NCBI GenBank assembly: GCA_016297645.1
Contig: JAEDGF010000001.1
Span: forward strand, 1 to 64,000
DNA length: 64,000 nt
Origin: Clostridiaceae bacterium
Lineage (GTDB): Bacteria; Bacillota; Clostridia; Oscillospirales; Acutalibacteraceae
Direction of reading: 5' to 3'
Below are positions 24,089 through 33,800 of the stretch, piece by piece (position 1 is the stretch's first letter; every line of letters begins with the position of its first letter). A model generated the notes under the pieces. The model saw nothing but the letters and a program-made list of their open reading frames with translations, was not told the origin of the DNA and made no database searches. Made by a program: the position numbers and the translations under genes.

Positions 24089-25675
24089 TCAATAGTTGTC
24101 GGGCAGGTCGTTTTCGAGAAGAACGAGCTTTTTCTTCTCGGTTCTGATACCGCCGTAAACGAAAGACATCGCTTCTTTGAATGTTTCGAATATATGGAGA
24201 TGCTTTTCATCGAATCCGGCTTCCCTTACGCCGCGCGCAATGGCTGCCGTCTGTTTTTCGCCGACGAGGACGATATCGTCACAGCAGCAGGCGGCGGTCT
24301 TGCCGAAATCGAAGTTGAGTTCGTCTTCCTTTGCACCCAGCTCGACCATGCCGGGGGTTACGAGAATGCGGAGTCCGTCCATGCTTTTAAGCGTATGCAG
24401 CGCGGCGCGGCAGCCTGCCGGGTTCGAGTTGAACGCGTCGTCGATAATCGTGACTGCGCCTTTTTCGACTATCTGCATTCTGTGTTCGACCGCTTCTATT
24501 CTGCGGACATAAAGACGCATTTTTTCGAGCGGCATTCCGAAGCCGTTTGCCGCGGCTATCGCACCGGTTATATTGATTATGTTGTGTTCGCCGAGGAGCT
24601 TCGTATCGAAATCGGTGACGGACCCGTCGGGGGCTTTTACGGAGAAGCTCGTTCCCTTTGAGTGCGAAACGATATTAAACGCTCTGTAATCACAATCCTC
24701 CCGTGTGCCGTATTTTATATACTTGTGCTTCGGGGGATTTTTTCTTATAAGCTCATTGTCCCAGTTTACATAAAGTCTGCCGTTTTCGGGAAGCGCGTCG
24801 GCAAGCTCATACTTTGTTTTTATGATATTCTCCTGCGAACCGAACGATTCGAGGTGCTGTTCGCCAAGTGCGGTTATAATACCGCTTGTGGGGTGAACTA
24901 TATCGCAAAGCTCTTTAATATCGCCTACCCACTTTGCGCCCATTTCGCAGAGGAAAATTTTGTGTATAGCCGAAAGCTGTCCCCTTACGGTCTTGACTAT
25001 TCCCATAGGGGTGTTGAAGCTCGCAGGCGTCACAAGTGTGTCCGTCCACGCGCGCAGTATAGTGTAAAGGTAAAACTTCACGCTCGTTTTGCCGTATGAG
25101 CCGGTGATACCCATAACTTGAAGGTCTGGACACGCTTTGAGCATCTTTTTCGCATCGAGCGTATAGTGCAGGTTCACGCACTTTTCAATGGGCTTGTTTA
25201 TCAGATTGGAAAGAACCACCCAAATCGGCACAAACGCATTTGCAATGCCGACCGCAGTAAATGCAAGGTGCTTGTTTCCGTCCGACACGAGAAAATACAC
25301 GGACGCGCCGAACACCGCGCAGACAAGCACGAGCGCTGTCACATACATACGCTTTACCCTCGGGGTGTAGACGAGCGGCTTTTTGTTTTCTCTGCCGCGA
25401 TTGCCTATTATAACGGCAAACAGAGAAACAAAAAGCACTGCGGCGCACGCCGTGAAGATCTTTTCGTTTTCAATGAAACCGGTAAGCGACAGCAGGAGCG
25501 TAAGAAGCTCCGGTATATAGTGCTTTATATGCTTAAAGAACCAGCCGGTGAAGGACGAAAAGCGGTAGCCTCCGAGCTGAAACATATGAAAGTTGTAAAT
25601 AAGACTTTTAAAAATGCAATATATTGACGCAAGAACCGTTGCGCCGTAAAGAAGCTGCAATACAGGTGACAGCAT
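24089..25675 (-). CDS. murF: Membrane-fused Mur ligase, MurF type
   Basis: 528 residues. The first ~165 residues hold about four to five hydrophobic helices (for example residues 8-26, 55-66, 73-91, 110-130 and 137-157) where soluble MurF has its UDP-binding domain. The ATP-binding MGITGSYGKTS (188-198), the middle ligase domain (TALGEQHLESFGSQENI) and the C-terminal domain (VEHRMQ, DAFNSNP) follow. Neighbouring ddl supports MurF (adding D-Ala-D-Ala to UDP-MurNAc-tripeptide). The fusion would place the reaction at the membrane. Membrane-fused forms are known in Clostridia, so this could instead be a MurF-like paralogue. Confidence 0.85.
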   Translation of the reverse strand: MLSPVLQLLYGATVLASIYCIFKSLIYNFHMFQLGGYRFSSFTGWFFKHIKHYIPELLTLLLSLTGFIENEKIFTACAAVLFVSLFAVIIGNRGRENKKPLVYTPRVKRMYVTALVLVCAVFGASVYFLVSDGNKHLAFTAVGIANAFVPIWVVLSNLINKPIEKCVNLHYTLDAKKMLKACPDLQVMGITGSYGKTSVKFYLYTILRAWTDTLVTPASFNTPMGIVKTVRGQLSAIHKIFLCEMGAKWVGDIKELCDIVHPTSGIITALGEQHLESFGSQENIIKTKYELADALPENGRLYVNWDNELIRKNPPKHKYIKYGTREDCDYRAFNIVSHSKGTSFSVKAPDGSVTDFDTKLLGEHNIINITGAIAAANGFGMPLEKMRLYVRRIEAVEHRMQIVEKGAVTIIDDAFNSNPAGCRAALHTLKSMDGLRILVTPGMVELGAKEDELNFDFGKTAACCCDDIVLVGEKQTAAIARGVREAGFDEKHLHIFETFKEAMSFVYGGIRTEKKKLVLLENDLPDNY

Positions 25676-25688
25676 ATTCTACCTCCGC

Positions 25689-26444
25689 TTAAAGCCTAAG
25701 ATATGATGAGAGAATCGAATTGAACAGAGCCGCGTTATCGAGGAAGGAGAAGTGTCCCGCGCCCTCTATCCGGGCAAGACCGGCATCGGGGAGCAGCTCC
25801 TCCATTTTTTCGGCATCCGAAATGGGAGTAGCGGTGTCGAGCGTTCCCCAAATAAGAAGCGTTTCCTGCTTTATTTTCGGCAGCAGATCGGTCAGATCCT
25901 CGTTTACGACATTTACAAGTATCTGCCGCATAAGCGGAGAAGCCGCGCGGTAATCCGCAGAGCCGGTCATGCTTTGGAGCTTGTTCAGGAGCTTCGGAGA
26001 GCCTGAAACGAGCTTTTTACCGAACTTTACAACGCTCTCTTTTCTCTTTTGCGCCGCTGTTTTTTCGGGGCGTATACCGGCGGAGTCGACAAGAATTATC
26101 TTGTCTATCGTGAACGGCAGCACCCTTGATGAAGCCATTTTTATAATGACTCTGCCGCCGAAGGAATGTCCGAGCAGGATAACGCTTTTAAGCCCTAACC
26201 GCTCGATGAATTTTATAACGAAATCGGTGTAGTCGTCCATGCACCACGCACAGGGCGGCTCCGGCGTGCAGCCGAAGCCGGGCATATCGGGCGCGACGAC
26301 ATAGTATTTCGACGAACAACATAAAGCCGCCTGTTCAAACAGCTCTTTATTTGCGCCCCACCCGTGGAGCATTACTATCGCGCTGTCTTTTTTTTCGCCC
26401 CATTCGGCGTAAGAAACGGTAATACCTTCTATTTCGGCAGTCAT
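25689..26444 (-). CDS. Alpha/beta hydrolase
   Basis: 251 residues. Oxyanion HGWGANKE, nucleophile elbow GHSFGG, a late Asp in IWGTLDTATP and the catalytic His in GAGHFSF complete the triad. A short cap domain lies between residues 140 and 190. The ATG at 26444 is preferred: AGGTGA lies 8 nt upstream and a GTG four codons earlier overlaps that site. It is 13 bp ahead of murF and probably leads the operon; whether it acts in cell-wall metabolism is unknown. Confidence 0.9.
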   Translation of the reverse strand: MTAEIEGITVSYAEWGEKKDSAIVMLHGWGANKELFEQAALCCSSKYYVVAPDMPGFGCTPEPPCAWCMDDYTDFVIKFIERLGLKSVILLGHSFGGRVIIKMASSRVLPFTIDKIILVDSAGIRPEKTAAQKRKESVVKFGKKLVSGSPKLLNKLQSMTGSADYRAASPLMRQILVNVVNEDLTDLLPKIKQETLLIWGTLDTATPISDAEKMEELLPDAGLARIEGAGHFSFLDNAALFNSILSSYLRL

Positions 26445-26599
26445 AAGCGCCGTCACCTCTCAATTAAAAGTTTTTCTCTTTATTATACGCTTTCTCCGCG
26501 CGTGCGTTACACCCGTGATATTACGGCAAGAGCAGGCGCAAACGGAAAAAGCAGCGGAGCAAGGGCATTCGGAAGCCGCACTCCGGTTAAACGCTGAGA

Positions 26600-26950
26600 T
26601 CAGTCCTTTTCAATTATACTGCCGATGTCAACCGTTTCGGCGTCGAGCCAGAGCTTTTCAAGGTTATAATGCTCTCTCGCGTCGGGGAGGAAAACATGAA
26701 TTATTATATCGCCGTAATCGAGAAGTATCCAGTCGGCGGAAACGCCCTCAATACCGCGCGGCTCGAAGCCCGCTTCCTTCAATTTGAATTCGACCTCATC
26801 CGCGAGCGCCCGTACATGGGTGTTTGATGTGCCGTTTGCTATGACGAAATAGTCGGCGAGAACCGTTACCGCGTCAACCTTTTTTACTTCTATATTTATT
26901 GCTTTTTTCGAATCAAGCGCCTTGACGGCGATTTCGAGCTTTTTATCCAT
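26600..26950 (-). CDS. rsfS: Ribosome silencing factor RsfS
   Basis: 116 residues, Iojap/RsfS family. Binds uL14 of the large subunit and blocks subunit joining when nutrients fall. Conserved pattern: KKAINIEVKKVD, ADYFVIANGTSNTHVRALAD, then WILLDYGDIIIHVF. Follows yqeK by 2 bp at the end of the nadD-yqeK-rsfS set, the usual order in Firmicutes. Confidence 0.97.
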   Translation of the reverse strand: MDKKLEIAVKALDSKKAINIEVKKVDAVTVLADYFVIANGTSNTHVRALADEVEFKLKEAGFEPRGIEGVSADWILLDYGDIIIHVFLPDAREHYNLEKLWLDAETVDIGSIIEKD

Positions 26951-26952
26951 GG

Positions 26953-27528
26953 TTATTTCCTTTCGTTAAGTAAAGTATAATTATATGCATCCACCGTGTC
27001 GGGGTGAATGGGGACGCATTTTTCGCTGAGTTCCCATATCGTAAAACGAAGCCCCTCCTCCATAGCGCTTTCAAGCGACTTTTGCGTCCGGACGCGCATT
27101 TCGTCAACCCCCGGATAATCTCTGTCCGCAGAGATAAAATCGGCAACGAACAGTATTTTTTCATCGAGCGTCATGGCGGCTTTGCCGGTGGTGTGATACC
27201 TGACGGCATCCGACACCGCTTCGGGCAGCTCGGGATAATTCTTCTTTATATACGCGGCACCGGCTATGGCGTGCCAGAGCTTTTGGGCGTTCAGTTCAAG
27301 CTCTGTGAGAGCTATCGAGTTTTCCTTGAAAAATTCGAGCGCCTGCTCGCGCGGCTGTTCTTTAAGGACATCATGCAGAAGCCCTGCGGTATAACAGATA
27401 TCGACATCTCCGCCGTACTTCACGGCAAGCTCCTTCGCGCAGGTAGCGACATTGAGAGAATGCGTATAGCGGCTGTCGCCGAGGTGCGAACGGATATCGG
27501 ATATTATTTTGCCTTCGTCATATATCAC
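26953..27528 (-). CDS. yqeK: HD-domain bis(5'-nucleosyl)-tetraphosphatase (symmetrical) YqeK
   Basis: 191 residues. HD-domain metal ligands are visible: His in RYTHSLNVA, the HD pair in GLLHDVLKE, His in WHAIAGA and the late ADFISADRDY, which marks the YqeK family. Hydrolyses Ap4A-type alarmones to ADP. Overlaps nadD by 11 bp and precedes rsfS by 2 bp, so the three are translated together. Confidence 0.95.
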   Translation of the reverse strand: MIYDEGKIISDIRSHLGDSRYTHSLNVATCAKELAVKYGGDVDICYTAGLLHDVLKEQPREQALEFFKENSIALTELELNAQKLWHAIAGAAYIKKNYPELPEAVSDAVRYHTTGKAAMTLDEKILFVADFISADRDYPGVDEMRVRTQKSLESAMEEGLRFTIWELSEKCVPIHPDTVDAYNYTLLNERK

Positions 27529-28120
27529 GGTAAAGTCCCCCGTTTACGATATATTTTTCGGTTTCGTCCGTGACAAGACCGTGAATTGAGCTGCCGGTTC
27601 TTATTTTTACCCGTATTTCGGTGGAACAGACCTTAAACGGCTTAAAATCGGTCACTATAACCTTGCCGAAGCGCCTAAGGCGGCTGTCGGCAAAGCGTTC
27701 CATTTCCTCGTGCGTGACGCTTTCGTCCCTCGCCACGCCGACAAGCACCGCATTTGCGAGTATCTCGTCGAAGCAGCGCCACTTATCAAAATCCATAAAC
27801 TGGTCGGTTCCCACAAAAAGGAACAGCTCGTCCGACGGGCGCTCCCTTTTTATCTCGCGGAGCGTATCAACGGTGTAGCTTACGCCGCCGCGCTTTATCT
27901 CGGTGTCCGACACGGTCATTTTTTCATCGTTAAAGGTAAGACGGCACATATTGAGCCTGTCGTTGTCGGAAACGCTGTTTGTTTTTTTGAAGGGCGACAG
28001 CTTTGCGGGAATGATAATAAGCTCGTCAAGCTCAAAACGGTCGCAGATAAACTGCGCATACTTCAAATGCCCGATATGCGCCGGGTCAAAGCTGCCCCCG
28101 AAAATTCCGGTCTTTCTCAT
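27518..28120 (-). CDS. nadD: Nicotinate-nucleotide adenylyltransferase
   Basis: 200 residues. The nucleotidyltransferase signature GIFGGSFDPAHIGHL opens the protein and a late ISSTEIR-type motif appears as VCSTEIRVKI. Converts nicotinate mononucleotide to deamido-NAD. Its start overlaps the yhbY stop (ATGA). Confidence 0.97.
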   Translation of the reverse strand: MRKTGIFGGSFDPAHIGHLKYAQFICDRFELDELIIIPAKLSPFKKTNSVSDNDRLNMCRLTFNDEKMTVSDTEIKRGGVSYTVDTLREIKRERPSDELFLFVGTDQFMDFDKWRCFDEILANAVLVGVARDESVTHEEMERFADSRLRRFGKVIVTDFKPFKVCSTEIRVKIRTGSSIHGLVTDETEKYIVNGGLYRDI

Positions 28121-28533
28121 TTCTTATCCTTTGCCGCAGAGCGCGGAGTGATTCGCTTATCTCTGCCTTTTTTATCCTCAAACGGAGATTTTTTTACTTT
28201 GAACTGCTTTTTCTTTTCGTTCGGCTTTTTTGCGGGCGCTTTTTTTACGGTCGTTTTCTTATGCAGTTCGGGATTGTACTTATACAGCACCATCACGCCG
28301 CCGATGACCTGGACGACCTCGCTGCCCGTTTTTGCGGCTATCTCGTCTGCCGCTTCGCGCACCGAAACGGGAGAGGTTTCGGTAAGCACTCTGAGCTTTA
28401 TAAGCTCGCGCGCTTTGAGAGCGTCGCTTGTTTCTTCTATAAGGTTGTCGCTTATTCCGCCCTTGCCGACCTGAAACAGGACATTGAGGGAGTTTGCCTG
28501 CCCTCTGAGGGCGGCTCTTTCTTTACTTGTCAT
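28117..28533 (-). CDS. yhbY: YhbY-family (CRM domain) RNA-binding protein
   Basis: 138 residues. The first ~95 residues form a CRM domain (LFQVGKGGISDNL, LIKLRVL, GSEVVQVIGGVMVLYK), which binds pre-50S ribosomes. The last ~40 residues are a Lys-rich tail longer than in typical YhbY (about 97 residues), which may add RNA affinity. Coupled to nadD by a 4-bp overlap. Confidence 0.93.
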   Translation of the reverse strand: MTSKERAALRGQANSLNVLFQVGKGGISDNLIEETSDALKARELIKLRVLTETSPVSVREAADEIAAKTGSEVVQVIGGVMVLYKYNPELHKKTTVKKAPAKKPNEKKKQFKVKKSPFEDKKGRDKRITPRSAAKDKK

Positions 28534-28584
28534 TCTTTTTTACCGCGAACGGACTGTATCGCGCCCGTTCGGTCCTTTTTTATG

Positions 28585-29175
28585 TTATTTTTTTATTGCG
28601 GAGAGTTCGGCAGAGAGCTTTTCCAGTGCCTGTCCTCTGTGGCTTATTTTGTCTTTTTCCTCGGGGGAAAGCTCGGCGAAGCTCCCCTTTTCGACCATAA
28701 AGACGGGGTCGAAGCCGAAGCCGTGTTCGCCGGTTATTTTATATCCTATTTTTCCCTCGCAAACGCCGCGCACGACGATTTCCGTTCCGTCCGGGAACAC
28801 GCAGGCGGCGGCGCAGACAAAGCGCGCGGTGCGTTTTTCATCGGGGACATCTTTCATTTCTTCGAGGAGGAACAGATTTTTCTCGCGGTACGGCGTTTCC
28901 TCGCCGTGATACCTCGCGGTGTAAACACCGGGTCTGCCGCCGAGTGCGTCCACGCAAAGCCCGGAATCGTCGGCAATGCACGGAAGCCCGGATTCCTTAC
29001 ACCCGTTTCTCGCCTTTATGAGGGCGTTCCCCTCAAAGGAGTCCGCGTCCTCAACAGGCTCGGACAGTGCAATGCCTATTTCGTCGGGGAGATGGACTTT
29101 TATACCGAGAGGAGATAATATGCGGACAAGCTCATCGCGTTTCCCTTTATTATGAGTGGCGACCAAATAATCCAA
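28585..29175 (-). CDS. rdgB: XTP/dITP diphosphatase (RdgB/HAM1)
   Basis: 196 residues. Begins [16 protein letters not shown], with SGLPCIADDSGL and the nucleotide-binding FGFDPVFM and KDKISHRGQAL. Removes non-canonical purine nucleotides from the pool. The start is a TTG at 29175, set by a GAGGAGGGG site 6 nt upstream; there is no ATG before the conserved N terminus. The gene begins inside the end of ftsY, overlapping it by 26 bp in another frame, so its ribosome binding site lies within ftsY coding sequence. Confidence 0.94.
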   Translation of the reverse strand: MDYLVATHNKGKRDELVRILSPLGIKVHLPDEIGIALSEPVEDADSFEGNALIKARNGCKESGLPCIADDSGLCVDALGGRPGVYTARYHGEETPYREKNLFLLEEMKDVPDEKRTARFVCAAACVFPDGTEIVVRGVCEGKIGYKITGEHGFGFDPVFMVEKGSFAELSPEEKDKISHRGQALEKLSAELSAIKK

Positions 29176-30787
29176 ACAGACCCCTCCTCTTTTTCTTTTC
29201 CGGTTCTTTTTCTGTTTCTTTTGACTGCGCCTGCGGTGCTTCCGAGGAGGTGTCGGCATTATCCGCGGAAGCGTCCGCGTTGTCGGCGGAGGTATTATCT
29301 TCCGAAGCCTCTTCATCTGCGGTTTCTTCCGGAATCGTTGCTTCGTCTGCCGCCTTTTCCGTTTCGGCTGTATCGGCTTCGGTTTCTTCTGTTTTTTCCG
29401 ATGCGTCAGCAATTTCCTCAACTTTTTCGGGTCCGGCGGACGCGGAATCTTCGGAGATATTTTCGTTCACTTTTTCCGCTTTTTCGTCGTCGTTTACGCC
29501 GATTTGCGCAGGAGATTCGCCTTCGTCTTTGCCGCTTTCGCCTTTCTGCGGTACATCTTCACTCGCGCCTTCGATTTCGGCGACTTCGCTTTTCTCGCCG
29601 TCTTTTTGGCTTTCAGACTCGCCTTGTGCTGCTTGCGGCTGAGCTTTTTCAGCTTCTTTCTGTCCTTTTTCTTCATCAGAGGTGTGCGTCTGTCCCTCAG
29701 CAGATTGTCCGACAGAAGGCTGCTCATCTTCTCCTTCGCCATCGCCGAAAGCCTCCGCAAAGAGAGCTTTGACAGTCTCCAAGCCGTCAGGCTCGCTCTC
29801 AGTTGGGGTGAAGTTCTTATAGTCGTCACTATTGACCAGATCTTCAAGAGAATTCTCATTTTCGTCACTTCTTTCCTGTGCGTTTTCAAACAAGCTCGCG
29901 GCGAATGCGGCAGGATCGAAGGGCTGCAAGTCGTCTATGCCCTCGCCTACGCCTATGAACTTGACCGGGAGTTTCAGTTCGTTTTTGATGGTCAGAACAA
30001 CGCCGCCGCGCGCCGTTCCGTCGAGCTTCGTGAGAATTATGCCCGTAAGCTCGGCTACCTGCATGAATTCACGCGCCTGGTTTACGCCGTTTTGTCCGGT
30101 GGTCGCGTCGAGTACCAAGAGAATTTCGCGGTCGGCGTAAGGCAGCTCCTTATCGACTACGCGGTATATCTTGTTAAGCTCGTCCATAAGATTTTTCTTA
30201 TTGTGAAGCCGTCCGGCGGTGTCGCAGATTATTATGTCGCAGTCACGCGCAACGCCTGCCTGAATGGTGTCGTAGACAACGGCAGCGGGATCGGCGCCCT
30301 CTTTGTGTTTGATTATGTCAACGCCTGCGCGCTGCGCCCACACATCGAGCTGGTCGATAGCTGCGGCGCGGAAGGTGTCGGCGGCTCCGAGAATCACTTT
30401 TTTGCCCTCGGCTTTGTACATCGCAGCCATTTTGCCTATGCTCGTCGTTTTGCCTGCACCGTTTACGCCGAGAACAAGGATAATCGAAGGAAGCGTGATA
30501 AGTCCCATATCCTCGCCGCCGTAGAGCATATCGGCGATAATGTTCTGCAATTCCTTTTTGACTTCGCTCGTCTTTTTTATTTTTTCGGAGGCAACGCGCC
30601 TTTTCAGTTCCTCTACGACCTCGACTGCCGTTTTTACGCCGACATCGGACATAACGAGAATTTCTTCAAGCTCCGTATAGAGATCGTCCTCGAACGAATC
30701 GAACGAATCGAGCATATCGTCTATCGCGCCTGCCATCTTGTTTCTTGTTTTCGAAAGACCGAAATTTATTTTGCTGAAAATGCCCAA
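29150..30787 (-). CDS. ftsY: Signal recognition particle receptor FtsY with C-terminal acidic domain
   Basis: 545 residues. The NG GTPase domain starts at residue 1 ([18 protein letters not shown]) and spans to about 304, with GVNGAGKTT (107-115), [22 protein letters not shown] and GVGEGIDDL. Residues 305-545 form a long acidic, Glu/Ala/Ser-rich, disordered tail that ends in the basic amphipathic [15 protein letters not shown]. In E. coli the acidic domain and the basic membrane-targeting segment precede NG; here they follow it. FtsY docks SRP-ribosome complexes at the membrane. Overlaps rdgB by 26 bp; smc lies 110 bp upstream. Confidence 0.96.
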   Translation of the reverse strand: MGIFSKINFGLSKTRNKMAGAIDDMLDSFDSFEDDLYTELEEILVMSDVGVKTAVEVVEELKRRVASEKIKKTSEVKKELQNIIADMLYGGEDMGLITLPSIILVLGVNGAGKTTSIGKMAAMYKAEGKKVILGAADTFRAAAIDQLDVWAQRAGVDIIKHKEGADPAAVVYDTIQAGVARDCDIIICDTAGRLHNKKNLMDELNKIYRVVDKELPYADREILLVLDATTGQNGVNQAREFMQVAELTGIILTKLDGTARGGVVLTIKNELKLPVKFIGVGEGIDDLQPFDPAAFAASLFENAQERSDENENSLEDLVNSDDYKNFTPTESEPDGLETVKALFAEAFGDGEGEDEQPSVGQSAEGQTHTSDEEKGQKEAEKAQPQAAQGESESQKDGEKSEVAEIEGASEDVPQKGESGKDEGESPAQIGVNDDEKAEKVNENISEDSASAGPEKVEEIADASEKTEETEADTAETEKAADEATIPEETADEEASEDNTSADNADASADNADTSSEAPQAQSKETEKEPEKKKRRGLFGLFGRHS

Positions 30788-30897
30788 AATATCACCCTTT
30801 TCATTATAGTTAAATTGTTTTTGTGTGTAATTGTCTTTGCTTTATACGGGACGGAAAGCCGCGTTTCCGGTATTTTCCGCGTCCCCGCCCGTGAATC

Positions 30898-33800
30898 TTA
30901 CTCGTCGAGCTTCAATTCCCGTACCATTTCAGCGGTTTTAAGCTCCAACAGCTTCGATACGCCGTGCTCCTGCATCGTAACGCCGTAGAGGACATCCGCC
31001 TCCTCCATCGTGCCGCGTCTGTGCGTTATGAGAATGAACTGTGTGTCACCCGTCATCATGCGCACATACTGGGCGTACCTGAGGACATTGACATCGTCGA
31101 GCGCCGCTTCGACCTCGTCGAAGATACAAAACGGTGCGGGACGGACTTTGAGTATCGCAAAAAGCAGCGCGATGGCGGTAAGCCCTTTTTCGCCGCCGGA
31201 GAGAAGCGACAGACTCTTGACATTTTTGCCCGGAGGCTGTGCCTTTATATCAATTCCGCAGTTAAGTATGTCGTTTTCGTCTTCGAGCACGAGCTCAGCC
31301 GTGCCGCCGCCGAAAAGCGAGATGTATGTTTCCTTGAAAAAGCCGTTTATTGCGTCAAAACGCTCTCTGAACCGTTCAGCCATCTGCCCGGTAAGCTCGT
31401 CTATCATTTTGAGAAGCTCTTTGCGGGAGGTTTCGACATCGTCCACCTGCCCCGACAAAAATTCGTACCGGGAGGAAACCTCCTTATACTCCTCTATCGC
31501 GGCTACATTTACGCTGCCGAGCGCCTTGATAAGCCCTTTAAGCTCGCCGAGCCGCTTCTGTGCTTTGGGGACGCTTTCGATCTCCGCCGCACTTTCCGCC
31601 GCTTCTCGTTTTGTAAGCGCGTATTCGTCGAAAAGCCGTTTTTCGGTGTCCTCCTGCTCTTTTTCGAGGAAACGCCGACGCTCATCGAGCCTTATTATTT
31701 CGCCGTTGAGCTTTTCGCGCTCCTCGTTTTTCTCGCGTTCGAGGTTTCGCGCATCGGATGAGGTCTTTTCGCACTCGTCGCGCTCCTTAAAAAGCTCTTT
31801 TATTTCTTCCGTGTTTTTGCTTATGCTGCTGCGCAGAAGCGCTGCCGAAGCACGGGTCTTGTCGGCGGAATCTTTAAGCTCCGCGTTTTTCTTTTCGAGA
31901 TCTTCAAGCTCCGCGTTGAGTTCGCCGCTGCGCGTTCCGAGAGAAGCACGGCGTACGGACAGCGCTTCGAGCTTTTCTTTTTCCGCCTGCGTTTCCTTAA
32001 CGGCTGCGACCATACCGAGGTTTACCTCGCTCATTCCGGCGTTTATTTCTTCGCGGCGGGCTGCAAGGCTGTCCTTGCCGCCGGTAAGCTCGCGTGCCTT
32101 TTCCTCTTTTGTATTCTTTTCGTTATTGAGCGTTTCGCGCTCCTTTTCGGCAACGCGTACGCTTTCTTCGAAATATGCTATCTTTTGTCCGGCTTCGTCA
32201 AGCTCCTTTGAAAGCTCCGCTGCGGCGTTTTCCGAGTCCGTAAGTCTGCCGGAGGCAAGCGAAAGCCGCGACCGCGCAGCCGCACACTCCTCATTCGCCC
32301 TCATTATGTCGCCGCGCAAGCCGTCGAGATCCGCTTTTTCTTTCGCAAGAGCTTCGTTTGCCTCCTTCATCGACTGCGTCAGCCCGTCCAGCTTCTGCTG
32401 CACGAAAGTTACCTCGCGCGAGAGCTTTTCCGCTTCGGTTTTTCTCGCCAGAAATCCGGCACTGTTTATTTTAGAGCCGCCGGTCATTGCGCCGCCTGCG
32501 TTTATAACCTGTCCGTCAAGCGTTACTATCTTGAATTTATATGAATATTTTTTTGCAAGCGTAATGGCACAGTCAAGATCCTCGCACACGGCTATTCTGC
32601 CGAGCAGAGATTTTATTATCTCGCGATATATGCCGTCGCATTCGACAAGCTCGTGTGCAATCGAAACGAAGCCGAAGCAATCGTCAAGCCCTTTTTCTTC
32701 GAGGACTCTGCCTTTCACTGCCGATATCGGCATAAAGGTAGCTCTGCCGCCGCCCGTTTCTTTAAGATGATTTATCGCGCGTTTCGCGTCGTTTTCGTTG
32801 TCTGTGATTATATCCTGAATGGCGTTGCCGAGCGCGGTTTCGATCGCCGTACGGTACTGCTCTTCAACGCTTATGAGCTGAAAGACCGTCCCGTGTATTC
32901 CGCGCAGAGTACCGCGCTCCTTTTCGCGTATGACAGCCTTTACACTGCCCTGGTAGCCGTCCATGCTCTTTTCGGTGTCCTGCAAGAATTTCAGGCGCGA
33001 GTTTATCTGCATAAGACGGAGCTTTTCGTTTTCGTACTCCGCCTTGCGTTCCTCGGCGCGCTTTTCGGCTTTTTGCAGGCGTATTGAAATTCCCGCCGAC
33101 ATATTGTTTTTCTCGGAAAGGGACGCGCACGCCGCGTCATATGCCGCCTTCGCCTTTTCGTTTTCGTCGGCAAGCCGAGAGTGTTCGTGTTCCTTTTCCT
33201 CTATCAGCTTTTTCACGGTCTCGGCGCGCGCGGAAAGCTCTTTTGCAGACGCTGCCGAGGAGCTTATCATGATATCAAGCTGCGAAATTTTCAGTGAGAG
33301 AGCCGAAATTACGGCGTTAAGGGAGTTGTACTCATCGGAATACTCCTCATTGCGGCTGTCAAGCCCCGTAAGAAGCGAAGTAAGCTCCGTCAGCTTTTTC
33401 TCCGATTCGTCTATCGTCCCGGCAAGCTCCGAGATGCGCTTTTTTATCTCTTTTTCTTCTTCGTCTATCTCAGTCTGCGCATCCGACTGCAAGTCGATAT
33501 CGCGCCGTATTCTGTCGGCGGTTTCGTTATTGTGGACAATACTGTTATCGAGCACCGCCGCCTGTGCTTCGAGTGCGGACGCCTGCTCTTCAAACCGCGA
33601 ATTTTCGCTTCGCTTCTCCTCGGCGCGGACATTTATAAGACGGGTATTTTCCGCCGCCTGCTCTATATCCGCCGACAGCTTTTGAAGCACCTGCCCGGCT
33701 ATATCGTACTGGCTCTGAGCCACGCCGAGCTTGCCGCGAAGCTCCCTTATCTGCTCCGCTCCGCGCTTCATGAGTTCGAGCCACAGCCCGATTTCAAGCT

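Noticed and set aside
29504..30988. Plus-strand frame of 494 codons
   Set aside because: Antisense to ftsY, whose GTPase motifs are unmistakable; the open frame is a by-product of the biased tail composition.
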